Position numbers and translations under genes: made by a program. Below the pieces are notes generated by a model, which saw only the letters and a list, made by a program, of their open reading frames with translations, had not been told where the DNA came from and did not search any database. Positions 18,051 to 26,901 of a DNA stretch of 60,798 bases are shown one piece after another; the stretch's first letter is position 1, and every line of letters begins with the position of its first letter. Location: positions 1-60,798 of the forward strand of contig JAQXVY010000040.1 in the NCBI GenBank assembly GCA_029225165.1, read 5' to 3'. The DNA comes from Oscillospiraceae bacterium. Its GTDB lineage: Bacteria; Bacillota; Clostridia; Oscillospirales; Acutalibacteraceae.

Positions 18051-20438
18051 TTGGATAAGAGAAAAAGTATGCTTGAAAGGAAAAGCACAAGTGTAATACT
18101 TTCGGTTACTTCACTTGTCTTGATTGTGTGCCTCCTGGTTGTTGCAACCTATTCCTGGGTTGACAGTAGCAATGTTGACACAGTTCAGACAAATGAAATG
18201 TCACTGAATCTCGACACAGGGCTTGACGCTCAATGGCAGGGTTCCGACAGCAACACCATTGATATCAAGGGATTTGACCTAAGAGAAGTGTCGTCTGCAA
18301 ACGGCAGGGATTTCTTTGTTCCTGATGATAGTTTTAATGAAAAAATTGCTGGTGACGGTGTTAAGACTAATGAACTCAGGTTTAGAAGAGCCAATGCATC
18401 CGATATCTATGATGGTAAATCCGATAAGGGTACTAACAAGAGAATATTGCAGATTAGCTTTTCTTTAAGAACAGAGGTAAGCGACCCTACAAGTGTTTAC
18501 CTTTCAGGTCTTTCATCAATTAGCGGAACAGGTTCAGAATATGTAAGAGTATCAATAGACAGCCATGACGGCGGTACTCCTACAATATTCAGTAATTCAG
18601 TATTAAAAGGCTATGATGATAAAAGCACTTCTGCTGTTTCTTCCCTTGATAACAGTACCGGAGTAGCAAGTGTTTCAAAGCAAACAGTTAATGCGCTGAG
18701 CAACTATACCTATTCTTCAGGAAATGCAATTTTTGTTATCAATGGCGGAGAAACTAAAAAAGTTACAATTTCTGTATGGCTTGAGGGTGCAAGTGGAAAT
18801 TTCGACAACGATATTGTCGATAAAAAAGATATAAGTATATCATTAACACTTACAACAAAAATGGATTACACAAATAATCTTACAGTTGTTGACAGAACAG
18901 TAAATAACTGGATTAAAAATGGTGATAGTTCAGGCAATACCGCTAATTTGTTTGTATTTAATGCAGACAGTTATTCTCCCGATAAAGCTCTTAAAGACCT
19001 TGACGACTATTATCAGCTAAGTTTAGATTCAGATGGAAAAACATGGAAAACAACTATTCCTCAGAGCTACACCAGTGTTTATATCAGAAGATATTCATCA
19101 ACATCTTCTTCAACAAACTGGGACTACTGGGGACCGTTGGAAATCCCCGGTGCTGCTGAATTGAATAGTACAGGCACACCGGAACAAAGGAAAAAAGGTA
19201 TTAGCAGAAAGTACAATATCCTTGGTGATTTTGCCGAGGGTACTAAGACCATCGGCGACAAGACATATAACTTCCCAACTGATTTGAATTATTATTCAGC
19301 AGGACTTTGGGGAGATTTCAGAGCAGAAGATTTTGCAGAAATAAAGATGTTTGACCAGTTCTCTTACGACTATTCTGACCAGGTAGGTATGTATGCATTT
19401 ACCAGATCAAGTGTTGCAAATACTGCAAAATATGTTCCATATTTGAATATGAAGTTGTCATATACACAGTATGGTAAGCCTTTGAGTGTAAATCTCAGAT
19501 ACAGAATGTATAGTGACGGTTCCTTAGAAAGAATATACCATACAAGCGTTTTCAAGGCTACAAAGGCTACAACAGATATAACAGTGACTGATGCCGGTAT
19601 CGTACCTTATCAGCTTGGTACAAATAGTCAGCCGGGTGCTTTGGTATCATTCGGCAGCGGTTGGCAGGATAAGGTTACTGCCTCCTCAAATTACTTTGCA
19701 AACACTAATAAAAGTGGCACAAGCTATTGGGGAACAGGAATATACTATTTAGGCAATGGCAAAATCTATGAAAGTGCAGATCAATACAGAGATGTAAGCT
19801 ATTCAGCATATTTATATAAACCTGATACTGATAATAAAAAGTGGATTAGCCTTGCAAAGTGGAATATGAATATAACTAAAGAAGGAAAAACATATTATGC
19901 ATTTGTTTTACCGTCAGGTTATAGTAACCTTGCATATTGCCGTATGGCTGGTTCAAGATCATCAAGTACAACATGGACAAATAATTGGGCAACAAGGCTG
20001 AATTATACAGAAGGTAAAACTATTTCTGAAATTTCAAAGGTATCTGTTGTTGATTCTTTTGCTAAAAGAAGAGTGTACTTTACATATCCTTCTGGTTGGA
20101 GTCAAACAATGCATGCGCATTGCTTTACTGGTAAGGGAAACAATGGTTGGCGTGGACCTAATGTTGATGGACCTGATGGGCAAGATAACGGAAAAAACAT
20201 TTTCCATTATGATGTGCCCGGTCAGTATGAAAATGTTATATTTAGTACTGATAATGGAAATGAATCGTCTTCTATTAATTTGGTAGATAATGATCAATTC
20301 AATCATTTCTATTATGACAATGGAACAATAAAGGGTAAAATTTTTGGTAGTGAAAATATGGTTGACAACCCTGATGGAACAAGCAGTTATAAGCCACATA
20401 TAAATATAATTTCAAGTGAAGATTCCGTTCTTCCGTAA
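18051..20438 (+). CDS. SipW-cognate-type surface protein J with carbohydrate-binding-like modules
   Basis: 795 residues from TTG 18051, supported by GAGGAGGTG. The membrane segment ends VVATYSWVDSSN. The first ~275 residues match the common subunit fold and close with VTISVWLEGASG and ISLTLTT. Then follow extra modules rich in Trp and Tyr. One has IPQSYTSVYIRRYS then a Trp-rich stretch; another has LPSGYSNLAYCRMAGS then TTWTNNWATR; the last, VYFTYPSGW...WRGP...HYDVPGQYENVIF, recalls starch-binding CBM25/26-type sandwiches. The modules seem related to each other and to parts of protein L. I infer a subunit presenting ligand-binding domains; the CBM suggestion is tentative. Confidence 0.7.
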   Translation: MDKRKSMLERKSTSVILSVTSLVLIVCLLVVATYSWVDSSNVDTVQTNEMSLNLDTGLDAQWQGSDSNTIDIKGFDLREVSSANGRDFFVPDDSFNEKIAGDGVKTNELRFRRANASDIYDGKSDKGTNKRILQISFSLRTEVSDPTSVYLSGLSSISGTGSEYVRVSIDSHDGGTPTIFSNSVLKGYDDKSTSAVSSLDNSTGVASVSKQTVNALSNYTYSSGNAIFVINGGETKKVTISVWLEGASGNFDNDIVDKKDISISLTLTTKMDYTNNLTVVDRTVNNWIKNGDSSGNTANLFVFNADSYSPDKALKDLDDYYQLSLDSDGKTWKTTIPQSYTSVYIRRYSSTSSSTNWDYWGPLEIPGAAELNSTGTPEQRKKGISRKYNILGDFAEGTKTIGDKTYNFPTDLNYYSAGLWGDFRAEDFAEIKMFDQFSYDYSDQVGMYAFTRSSVANTAKYVPYLNMKLSYTQYGKPLSVNLRYRMYSDGSLERIYHTSVFKATKATTDITVTDAGIVPYQLGTNSQPGALVSFGSGWQDKVTASSNYFANTNKSGTSYWGTGIYYLGNGKIYESADQYRDVSYSAYLYKPDTDNKKWISLAKWNMNITKEGKTYYAFVLPSGYSNLAYCRMAGSRSSSTTWTNNWATRLNYTEGKTISEISKVSVVDSFAKRRVYFTYPSGWSQTMHAHCFTGKGNNGWRGPNVDGPDGQDNGKNIFHYDVPGQYENVIFSTDNGNESSSINLVDNDQFNHFYYDNGTIKGKIFGSENMVDNPDGTSSYKPHINIISSEDSVLP

Positions 20439-20468
20439 ATTAAAATTATTCTAAAAGGAGGTGCTATA

Positions 20469-21572
20469 ATGGACAGAAGAGAGAAAAAGCCACTTTCACC
20501 AAAGGGCAGAAAATTTAATATTATCCTCACCGTTGTAGCACTTATCCTTGTAGTAGCCGTTGGCGGTGTAACAACCTATAGCTGGATTGAACAAAGTACA
20601 GATATGAATCTCAACCTTAACGAAGGAAATATCAAAAGAAACCCTGAGAATAATGATAATTATTATCATACTGTAAAAGTGGGAAAGGATATTGGCAGTG
20701 AGTATATTTCATTAAATAAATACGCAGACTTAGCAGATGGAATAAAACTGTCACAGGTTTCCTCAGCAGATGGTAAAACTTTCTATTACAAAAAAGGCGA
20801 AAGTTATATTCAGTTGGATAAAAACTACAGAGGTGTAAGCTACCTTGCCTTTGACCTTAATATTGAATCAACTTGTGTAGAAGAAGACACAAAGTTTTAC
20901 TTTGACCTAGGAGATGATGGAATAATAAAATCTGTATATGGCGGTAATGACCAAGCTGTTGCAAATTCATTGAGAATGGCAATAACATGGACAATAGAGG
21001 GTACAACTGATACAAAGATATTCTCACAACAAGCTAAAACTTATAAACCTCCATATAGCGTAGAATCAGTGACTACAGAGAGTTTTGCAGATTATATAAT
21101 TTCAAATAATAAATCAATCTTTACATTACCTTGTAACAAAACAGCCAAAGTTGAGATAGCAATTTGGCTTGAAGGCGAGGATGATTCGGATAACAACCTT
21201 ATTAAGTCAAATACAGAACTCGATGTGAAATTTCAGATAAATACAAACTGGTATAATACTGCTAATAAGCTTATCTACATTTATGACGGAACAACAGAGC
21301 AGTTTATGTCAAATTGCAGTACAGGTACTTACAAGGCATATAATAGTAAGGGACAAGTAGTAGCTTCCGACAAGCTGATAAATCTCAATACAGGTATAAA
21401 GAACACAGCTATTATAAGTGACATATCAAATGTTACCCGTGTTGAGTTTGAATTCACAAAGCAGGGAACACTTGAAACCCATACATATACTTGGAACGCA
21501 ACCGGCAGAAACAACACCAACAAAACAGAAGTTTACTATACTATTACAGATTACACAAAGGATGCAGAATAA
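20469..21572 (+). CDS. SipW-cognate-type surface protein K
   Basis: 367 residues; AAAAGGAGGTG precedes the ATG. The membrane segment ends GVTTYSWIEQSTDMN. The exported core, Lys/Asn/Tyr-rich and beta-predicted, ends the common fold at VEIAIWLEGEDDSDNN followed by LDVKFQINT. It then adds a ~95-residue C-terminal module (from NKLIYIYDGT to the end) like the extra modules of protein J but shorter. It lies between J and the giant protein L with 9 bases before the next start, so translation is probably coupled. Confidence 0.7.
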   Translation: MDRREKKPLSPKGRKFNIILTVVALILVVAVGGVTTYSWIEQSTDMNLNLNEGNIKRNPENNDNYYHTVKVGKDIGSEYISLNKYADLADGIKLSQVSSADGKTFYYKKGESYIQLDKNYRGVSYLAFDLNIESTCVEEDTKFYFDLGDDGIIKSVYGGNDQAVANSLRMAITWTIEGTTDTKIFSQQAKTYKPPYSVESVTTESFADYIISNNKSIFTLPCNKTAKVEIAIWLEGEDDSDNNLIKSNTELDVKFQINTNWYNTANKLIYIYDGTTEQFMSNCSTGTYKAYNSKGQVVASDKLINLNTGIKNTAIISDISNVTRVEFEFTKQGTLETHTYTWNATGRNNTNKTEVYYTITDYTKDAE

Positions 21573-21581
21573 GAGGTTATT

Positions 21582-24500
21582 ATGAAAAAGTCAATTGCTG
21601 AAAATTGCATAAGATATATCAGTACAGCTACTGCTTTAATTTTGGCATTAGCTATGCTGTGCTGTGCCAATTTCTCGGCAGGTGCAAAGAGTCTTGGCAG
21701 TAATTTAACCATTACCGATACAACATCACTCCTTGCAGACATAGACACCACCACAAACACCACCCCTGCAAAGACAAAAGATTTAATTGCAAGCGGTGCC
21801 GGTGTGGAGGTTATAGAGCTATCTACATCTAATAAATTTACATCTGGTGCTACAATTTATTTCGACACAAGCGGTCAATCAGGTTGGGCATCTGATGATG
21901 CAATTATTGGTGCAATTTTCTATTACCAAGACAATGACAATTGGTGTTACGAAACAAGTGGTGATGCTTATTCTGATAGTAATATTAGTAAAAAAACAGC
22001 TTTTTCAAGTAGTGATGTTTATCAAACATGTACTTTAGTTGAAACAAATATATACAAGGTTACAGTTCCGGCGTCTACACTCGGTTCTGTGCGTTTTTTA
22101 AGAATTAACAAATCAAACGGTACTCAATTATGGAACTATTCATCCCGTATGTCAGTTGATGCTATGGGAACAAATAATTGTGTTTCCATAAGCGGTTGGG
22201 ACAATACTGGTTCATGGTCAACATATTCAGGTAGCGATCCGGTTGACCCTGACCCCGACCCTGTAGTTACAGACGAAAACTTGTTGTCTGTACTTAAAGG
22301 CGAAAAGGTAATGGTTTACGGCGGTGAGAAATCTGAATGGAAACAAACTAAGTACTATTTTATGTCTAATAATAACACTGGCAGTGCTAAAGCAACAGTT
22401 TCCCTTTCAATAACACGTAATATTGATGTAGAACATATATTTGGTGTCGCAACCTTATCAACAGATATTCAATATTATCAAGGTCACTGGGCATCTGGTC
22501 TGCTTGGAGCTATAGAGGCCGGCGGTACATATATTGTTCGTGATAAAAAAGATGCTTCAGCCTTTGAACAACTTGCTGTTAAGGATAATAACTATCTATA
22601 TTCCTATGACGCAGGCTCAACCAAGACTGCAACCACCACTATTGATGCCACAGTTAATGTTGGAGGAAAACTTTCTGTAAGCACTTCAACACAGCCCGGT
22701 AAGTCAAGCTTGGGCTTAACTAATCGTTTCAAATACTATCTTTATGATGGAACTAATTACACAGAAGTTTCTCTTACTGACGGTAAGGTGGACACATCAA
22801 CTCTTCCTGTCGGCACAGGATATAAGCTTTTAACTGTCCTCTATGACAAAAATATCTATGTTCTTGCAGATACTGATACTTTTAGTGTTGTAAACCCTAC
22901 ACCTGACCTTGCTACCGGTGTAACTCTTACATCAGTACCGGAAGCTGTTGAGAAGAACACTTCCTTGACATTGACAGCAGAACTTCAGAATAAACATAGC
23001 TCTGCCGGTGATGTTACATACACATTCACAGAAACAACCGGACTTGGTGGCACATTTGGCAGTGACACATCAGTTGTAACAACAAGTGCTTCTTCTGCCT
23101 CTGTTACATTTTCACCAACCGCAGAAGGTACCTACTCCTTTAAGGTTGTTGCATCCAGTAATGGATATAAATCGGTGGAAACAACTGTTGATGTTGTAGT
23201 ATCTGATGAAGTCAATTATTACATTACAGGTAGATTTAATGAACATAAATGGGGTTATAAATATTTAGATATGCCTTTTACTAAGGTCAGTAATGGTCTT
23301 TATATGTACGAATCAGGTAAGACAGTAGCAGAACTGTCAGGAACGATTAATGAAACATATGGTGACAAAGATCAATTCTTCTACATCCATACCGGTAACG
23401 GCAATGAAGGTGTCTGGTATGGCGGTAGTAGTAACTCCGGTCATACTTTCCACAATAATACAAAAGATAACAAATTTACCCTTAAATACAGAGCAAATGA
23501 TACAAATACAGAAGAATCCCGACTCCTAAAGTTTTTAGATACTACTGCCACAACCAAAAAGGATGTAGTAATCTGGCTTGATACAACAGATTCTTCTAAC
23601 TACAAACTGTGGTATGAATATACAACACCAACAAAGTATAGTATCACATACACAGATGACGGAAAGGGTACTGTTTCCGGTCCTGCAGAGGCATTGGCTA
23701 ACGCTACTGTTTCAGTTTCAGACCTTACGATTACTCCTAATGAGGGCTATGAGCTTGACACCTTAACCTTTAACGGTACAGCATTTACAGATAGCTTTAA
23801 TATGCCGGAAGAAGCTGTTACAGTAAAGGCAACATTTAAACCAAAAACATATTACATCACATATACAATTGATAGTAAAGAAGAAACTTTATCTCCAGCT
23901 ACTTACACAATCGAATCACCGGAGATAACTCTTCCTTCTCCGGCATCCAAGCCCGGATATACATTCAGCGGTTGGCACATTGGAAGTACAACAGGTTCAA
24001 AAACTGATAAAATTCCAAGCGGTTCAACCGGAGATAGGTCTTTCTATGGTACTTATGATCCAATTGAATATACAGTCACCTTTAATCCAAATGGAGGAAC
24101 TGTAGACCCAACATCTAAAAAGGTTAAATACAAAGAAAAATATGGAGATCTTCCATCCCCTACAAAACCAAATTACTCATTTATCGGCTGGTATCTGGGT
24201 GAAGAGCCTAATGATGTGCAAATTACCAAAGATAGCGAATATAATACAGTCGGCAATGTAGAATTAAAGGCAAAGTATGCGGCAAATCCTACCATTACTG
24301 TTAAAATAATGTATGAAGAGGCAGAGGCTCCTGGGTTAGCTCAAGTTAAAGGTGACGGTAAGATAGCATACAACGGAAGTTCAACCGTAGAAGTTATACC
24401 GGCAGATGGTTATTATATCTATAACATAGAGCCACAGGATAGCTTCCCATACAATGTTACAAAAGGTAAATGGACTCACGATTTCACCAACTTAACGGCA

Positions 24501-25685
24501 GATGTTACAATTACTATTACATTAAAGGATAACCCAACAGTAAATGTTGAGGTTTACTACGGTGATGTAAGTCCAACAGACAAAGCAACTGTTAAAATCA
24601 ACAATGTTGTTCAAAGTTCTGCAAAAATAGAATATGGTGATAGTGCAGCATTCGTTGTTACACCTGCTTCGGGATGTTACATCAGCAGTGTTGTGTTGAC
24701 AGATTATGCATATTCTCCAAAATCAGGTGAATGGACATATACTATTCAGCATGTGGAAGGAGATAAAAATATAAAAGTATATTTATCTGACAACCCTAAG
24801 GTTATAGTTACTTGTATTGATTCCAAAACAGGATATCCTATAACAGACGGCTCTGTATCTGCTACAGTGAATGAGAATCCAAGTACAGAAGAAGGTATTT
24901 CTGTTGAATACGGTTCAAATGTAGCTCTTTCTGCAAGTGTAGATACACCAAATTCATATCAGTTTAACGGTTTTTATAACTCAAATAAAACAACATTATT
25001 AAGTTCATCAGCAAATTATACATTAAATTCTGTAACTGCAAATACAGAGATATTTGCAAAATTTGATAAACTCCACAAAATAACAATTCAGTGGACAAAT
25101 CTTGATGAACTTAAGTTTGGTGATAATACACTTGATACAGCCTCAAATGAATATGAAAAGTATTTGACAGAAGGTTCTCAATTTACCCTTACTACCATTA
25201 TTGAGGAAAGCAGCGAATATAAGCTGAATGCAAGTTGCTTTAGTGCGAACGGTCTTACGGGCTCCTATAGCACAGCTGACAGCAGTAATAAAACAACAAA
25301 GCATTACAATTGTACAGTAGGCAGTGGAGATGGAATAGTAGTAATTACACCCCTTCCTGCAACCTATTCCGGCTCCGGCTACTGGGGTGATAAGGTTTTG
25401 AAAATTGATGTTACTAATACAATGGCTGGTAATGAATATTTTACAGTTGAGTTTATTAAGGATAGCGTAACCGGTTTTAAGGCAAGAATGGTTCGTCCAG
25501 ACTCAACTAAAAAAGTTTTTGAGTGTCCTATCCCATCAGGTTACACCTCTTTCAAGTTAAAAAGGTGGGGATATGAAGGTGAAACTCTGAAACTTTGGAA
25601 CTACTCAAATGAAACATCATGCGAGAGCAAAACAGATTTTACAACAAAAGATTACAGTAATAACATTATTAATTTTAATCCATAA
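21582..25685 (+). CDS. Giant secreted multidomain protein L (adhesin-like)
   Basis: 1367 residues. Unlike its neighbours it has a conventional signal peptide (about 1-36, ending FSAGAKS). Regions in order: an N-terminal beta module with VPASTLGSVRFLRINKSNG (about 60-205), an Asp/Pro linker (DPVDPDPDPV), Ig-like segments (to ~540), a Trp/Tyr-rich module (~545-685), divergent InlB B-repeat/Listeria-Bacteroides-type repeats (GYTFSGWHIGS, YSFIGWYLGEE; ~690-900), further repeats, and a C-terminal module with IPSGYTSFKLKRWG resembling those of protein J. No LPXTG motif, C-terminal membrane anchor or dockerin is visible. It may be held by the fibre itself. Adhesin is an inference from domain type and context. 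Confidence 0.75.
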   Translation: MKKSIAENCIRYISTATALILALAMLCCANFSAGAKSLGSNLTITDTTSLLADIDTTTNTTPAKTKDLIASGAGVEVIELSTSNKFTSGATIYFDTSGQSGWASDDAIIGAIFYYQDNDNWCYETSGDAYSDSNISKKTAFSSSDVYQTCTLVETNIYKVTVPASTLGSVRFLRINKSNGTQLWNYSSRMSVDAMGTNNCVSISGWDNTGSWSTYSGSDPVDPDPDPVVTDENLLSVLKGEKVMVYGGEKSEWKQTKYYFMSNNNTGSAKATVSLSITRNIDVEHIFGVATLSTDIQYYQGHWASGLLGAIEAGGTYIVRDKKDASAFEQLAVKDNNYLYSYDAGSTKTATTTIDATVNVGGKLSVSTSTQPGKSSLGLTNRFKYYLYDGTNYTEVSLTDGKVDTSTLPVGTGYKLLTVLYDKNIYVLADTDTFSVVNPTPDLATGVTLTSVPEAVEKNTSLTLTAELQNKHSSAGDVTYTFTETTGLGGTFGSDTSVVTTSASSASVTFSPTAEGTYSFKVVASSNGYKSVETTVDVVVSDEVNYYITGRFNEHKWGYKYLDMPFTKVSNGLYMYESGKTVAELSGTINETYGDKDQFFYIHTGNGNEGVWYGGSSNSGHTFHNNTKDNKFTLKYRANDTNTEESRLLKFLDTTATTKKDVVIWLDTTDSSNYKLWYEYTTPTKYSITYTDDGKGTVSGPAEALANATVSVSDLTITPNEGYELDTLTFNGTAFTDSFNMPEEAVTVKATFKPKTYYITYTIDSKEETLSPATYTIESPEITLPSPASKPGYTFSGWHIGSTTGSKTDKIPSGSTGDRSFYGTYDPIEYTVTFNPNGGTVDPTSKKVKYKEKYGDLPSPTKPNYSFIGWYLGEEPNDVQITKDSEYNTVGNVELKAKYAANPTITVKIMYEEAEAPGLAQVKGDGKIAYNGSSTVEVIPADGYYIYNIEPQDSFPYNVTKGKWTHDFTNLTADVTITITLKDNPTVNVEVYYGDVSPTDKATVKINNVVQSSAKIEYGDSAAFVVTPASGCYISSVVLTDYAYSPKSGEWTYTIQHVEGDKNIKVYLSDNPKVIVTCIDSKTGYPITDGSVSATVNENPSTEEGISVEYGSNVALSASVDTPNSYQFNGFYNSNKTTLLSSSANYTLNSVTANTEIFAKFDKLHKITIQWTNLDELKFGDNTLDTASNEYEKYLTEGSQFTLTTIIEESSEYKLNASCFSANGLTGSYSTADSSNKTTKHYNCTVGSGDGIVVITPLPATYSGSGYWGDKVLKIDVTNTMAGNEYFTVEFIKDSVTGFKARMVRPDSTKKVFECPIPSGYTSFKLKRWGYEGETLKLWNYSNETSCESKTDFTTKDYSNNIINFNP

Positions 25686-25707
25686 AAATGAAAGCAGGTG
25701 ATGCAAT

Positions 25708-26295
25708 ATGAATAAAAAGTCAATAATTTACAGATGTCTTGTTGCATCACTGTGCATTGTTTCGCTGGTTGTAATGACATACTCTTGGTTTGACAGATCA
25801 GGTAGTGCCGATGCAAACAGTATGGGCTTTACCAGAACAGTATCTCTCAACGAGGATATGACATATATAGATGCTGAGACATCTTATTCTGTAGATAAGG
25901 GTCTGAATTATAGTAAACTAAGTACGCAAGAAGCATCAACAGCTTTCCAGAACATAACCACCAACCTTGCCCCCGGAGATAAAATTTATTTCAAAACTAT
26001 TGTATCTCATAAGGTGATAGGTGAACATAAAGCAAAACCTGCAAAGGTTTCTGTTAAGCTTGAGAACAGTCGCCTTGATGCAGGAATAAGAATAGGTACG
26101 GTTTCACCTTTAAACTCACAGACTATCGTTTCGGGTTCTGCCACATCCTTTACTCTTGTTGAGAATGTATCTGTTCCGACTGATAGTAACACTACTATTG
26201 AGTGGTATATTGCCATTCCAAATAGTCCGGATAATAGTACTGATGCTACTGCAATGACAATAGAGCTTGGCAACCTGTGTATTTATCAGGTATAA
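25708..26295 (+). CDS. SipW-cognate-type surface protein M (small)
   Basis: 195 residues; AAGCAGGTGATG lies before the ATG. The short signal ends VVMTYSWFDRSGSADANSMG. The rest is a compact beta domain with ITTNLAPGDKIYFKTIV, reminiscent of the 'L-x-P-G-D' strand of TasA-like proteins, which would fit a small TasA/TapA-class subunit. It ends IEWYIAIPNSPDN and LCIYQV, a diverged version of the shared C-terminal signature. The second SipW-like peptidase gene follows after 6 bases, an arrangement like D and the first peptidase. Confidence 0.72.
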   Translation: MNKKSIIYRCLVASLCIVSLVVMTYSWFDRSGSADANSMGFTRTVSLNEDMTYIDAETSYSVDKGLNYSKLSTQEASTAFQNITTNLAPGDKIYFKTIVSHKVIGEHKAKPAKVSVKLENSRLDAGIRIGTVSPLNSQTIVSGSATSFTLVENVSVPTDSNTTIEWYIAIPNSPDNSTDATAMTIELGNLCIYQV

Positions 26296-26301
26296 GATAA
26301 T

Positions 26302-26901
26302 ATGAAGATTGTAAGAAAAATACTAAGTATCCTTAGCTTTGTGTTTTTGGGCATAATGGTACTTACGGTAATTTTCTTCTTTGTGCAGAGAGTTACCGGT
26401 GGAAACACCACAATTTTTGGATATTCGGTATACCGTGTCAGTTCCCCAAGTATGGAACCGGAGCTGTCTGTGGGTGATGTTATATTAACGAGAAAAGAAG
26501 ATGCAAAATCTCTTCAAATCGGTGACATCATCACATATAACGGTATGGAAGGCAGCTATGCCGGAAAGGTTATCACTCATAGAGTAGAAGACATTGAAGA
26601 AGTTAATGGACAATTCCTGTTTACTACTAAGGGTGACGCAAACCCTGAGATTGACCCTATAGTTTATGAGGGACAGATTTTAGGAAAAATGGCATTTAAA
26701 GTACCGATTATCGGTGTGCTATATAGCTTTTTTATCACACCATACGGTCTTGTTGCGGTATTGTTAATAATTTTACTTGCGTTTAGTAATGAATTTATAA
26801 TACTGTTTAGATTAGTCAAAAGAAAGGTTCAGTATAATGTTACAAGAGAATTTGAAGAATCCGTCAAGAAAGACGGAAACTCTGAAGACAAAACTGAATA
26901 A
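26302..26901 (+). CDS. Second SipW-like (ER-type) signal peptidase I
   Basis: 199 residues. N-terminal membrane segment (about 8-28), catalytic domain, second segment (about 136-168) and a charged tail. Active-site residues: Ser50 in SSPSMEPEL, His93 in ITHRVED, and Asp112 in TKGDANPEIDP, as in SipW. It shares the layout of the peptidase at 9533-10273 but is shorter and clearly diverged, so the two may have different substrates. Its last 65 bases overlap the next gene in another frame. A remnant of the same gene end is found upstream of the duplicated copy at 29978. Confidence 0.92.
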   Translation: MKIVRKILSILSFVFLGIMVLTVIFFFVQRVTGGNTTIFGYSVYRVSSPSMEPELSVGDVILTRKEDAKSLQIGDIITYNGMEGSYAGKVITHRVEDIEEVNGQFLFTTKGDANPEIDPIVYEGQILGKMAFKVPIIGVLYSFFITPYGLVAVLLIILLAFSNEFIILFRLVKRKVQYNVTREFEESVKKDGNSEDKTE

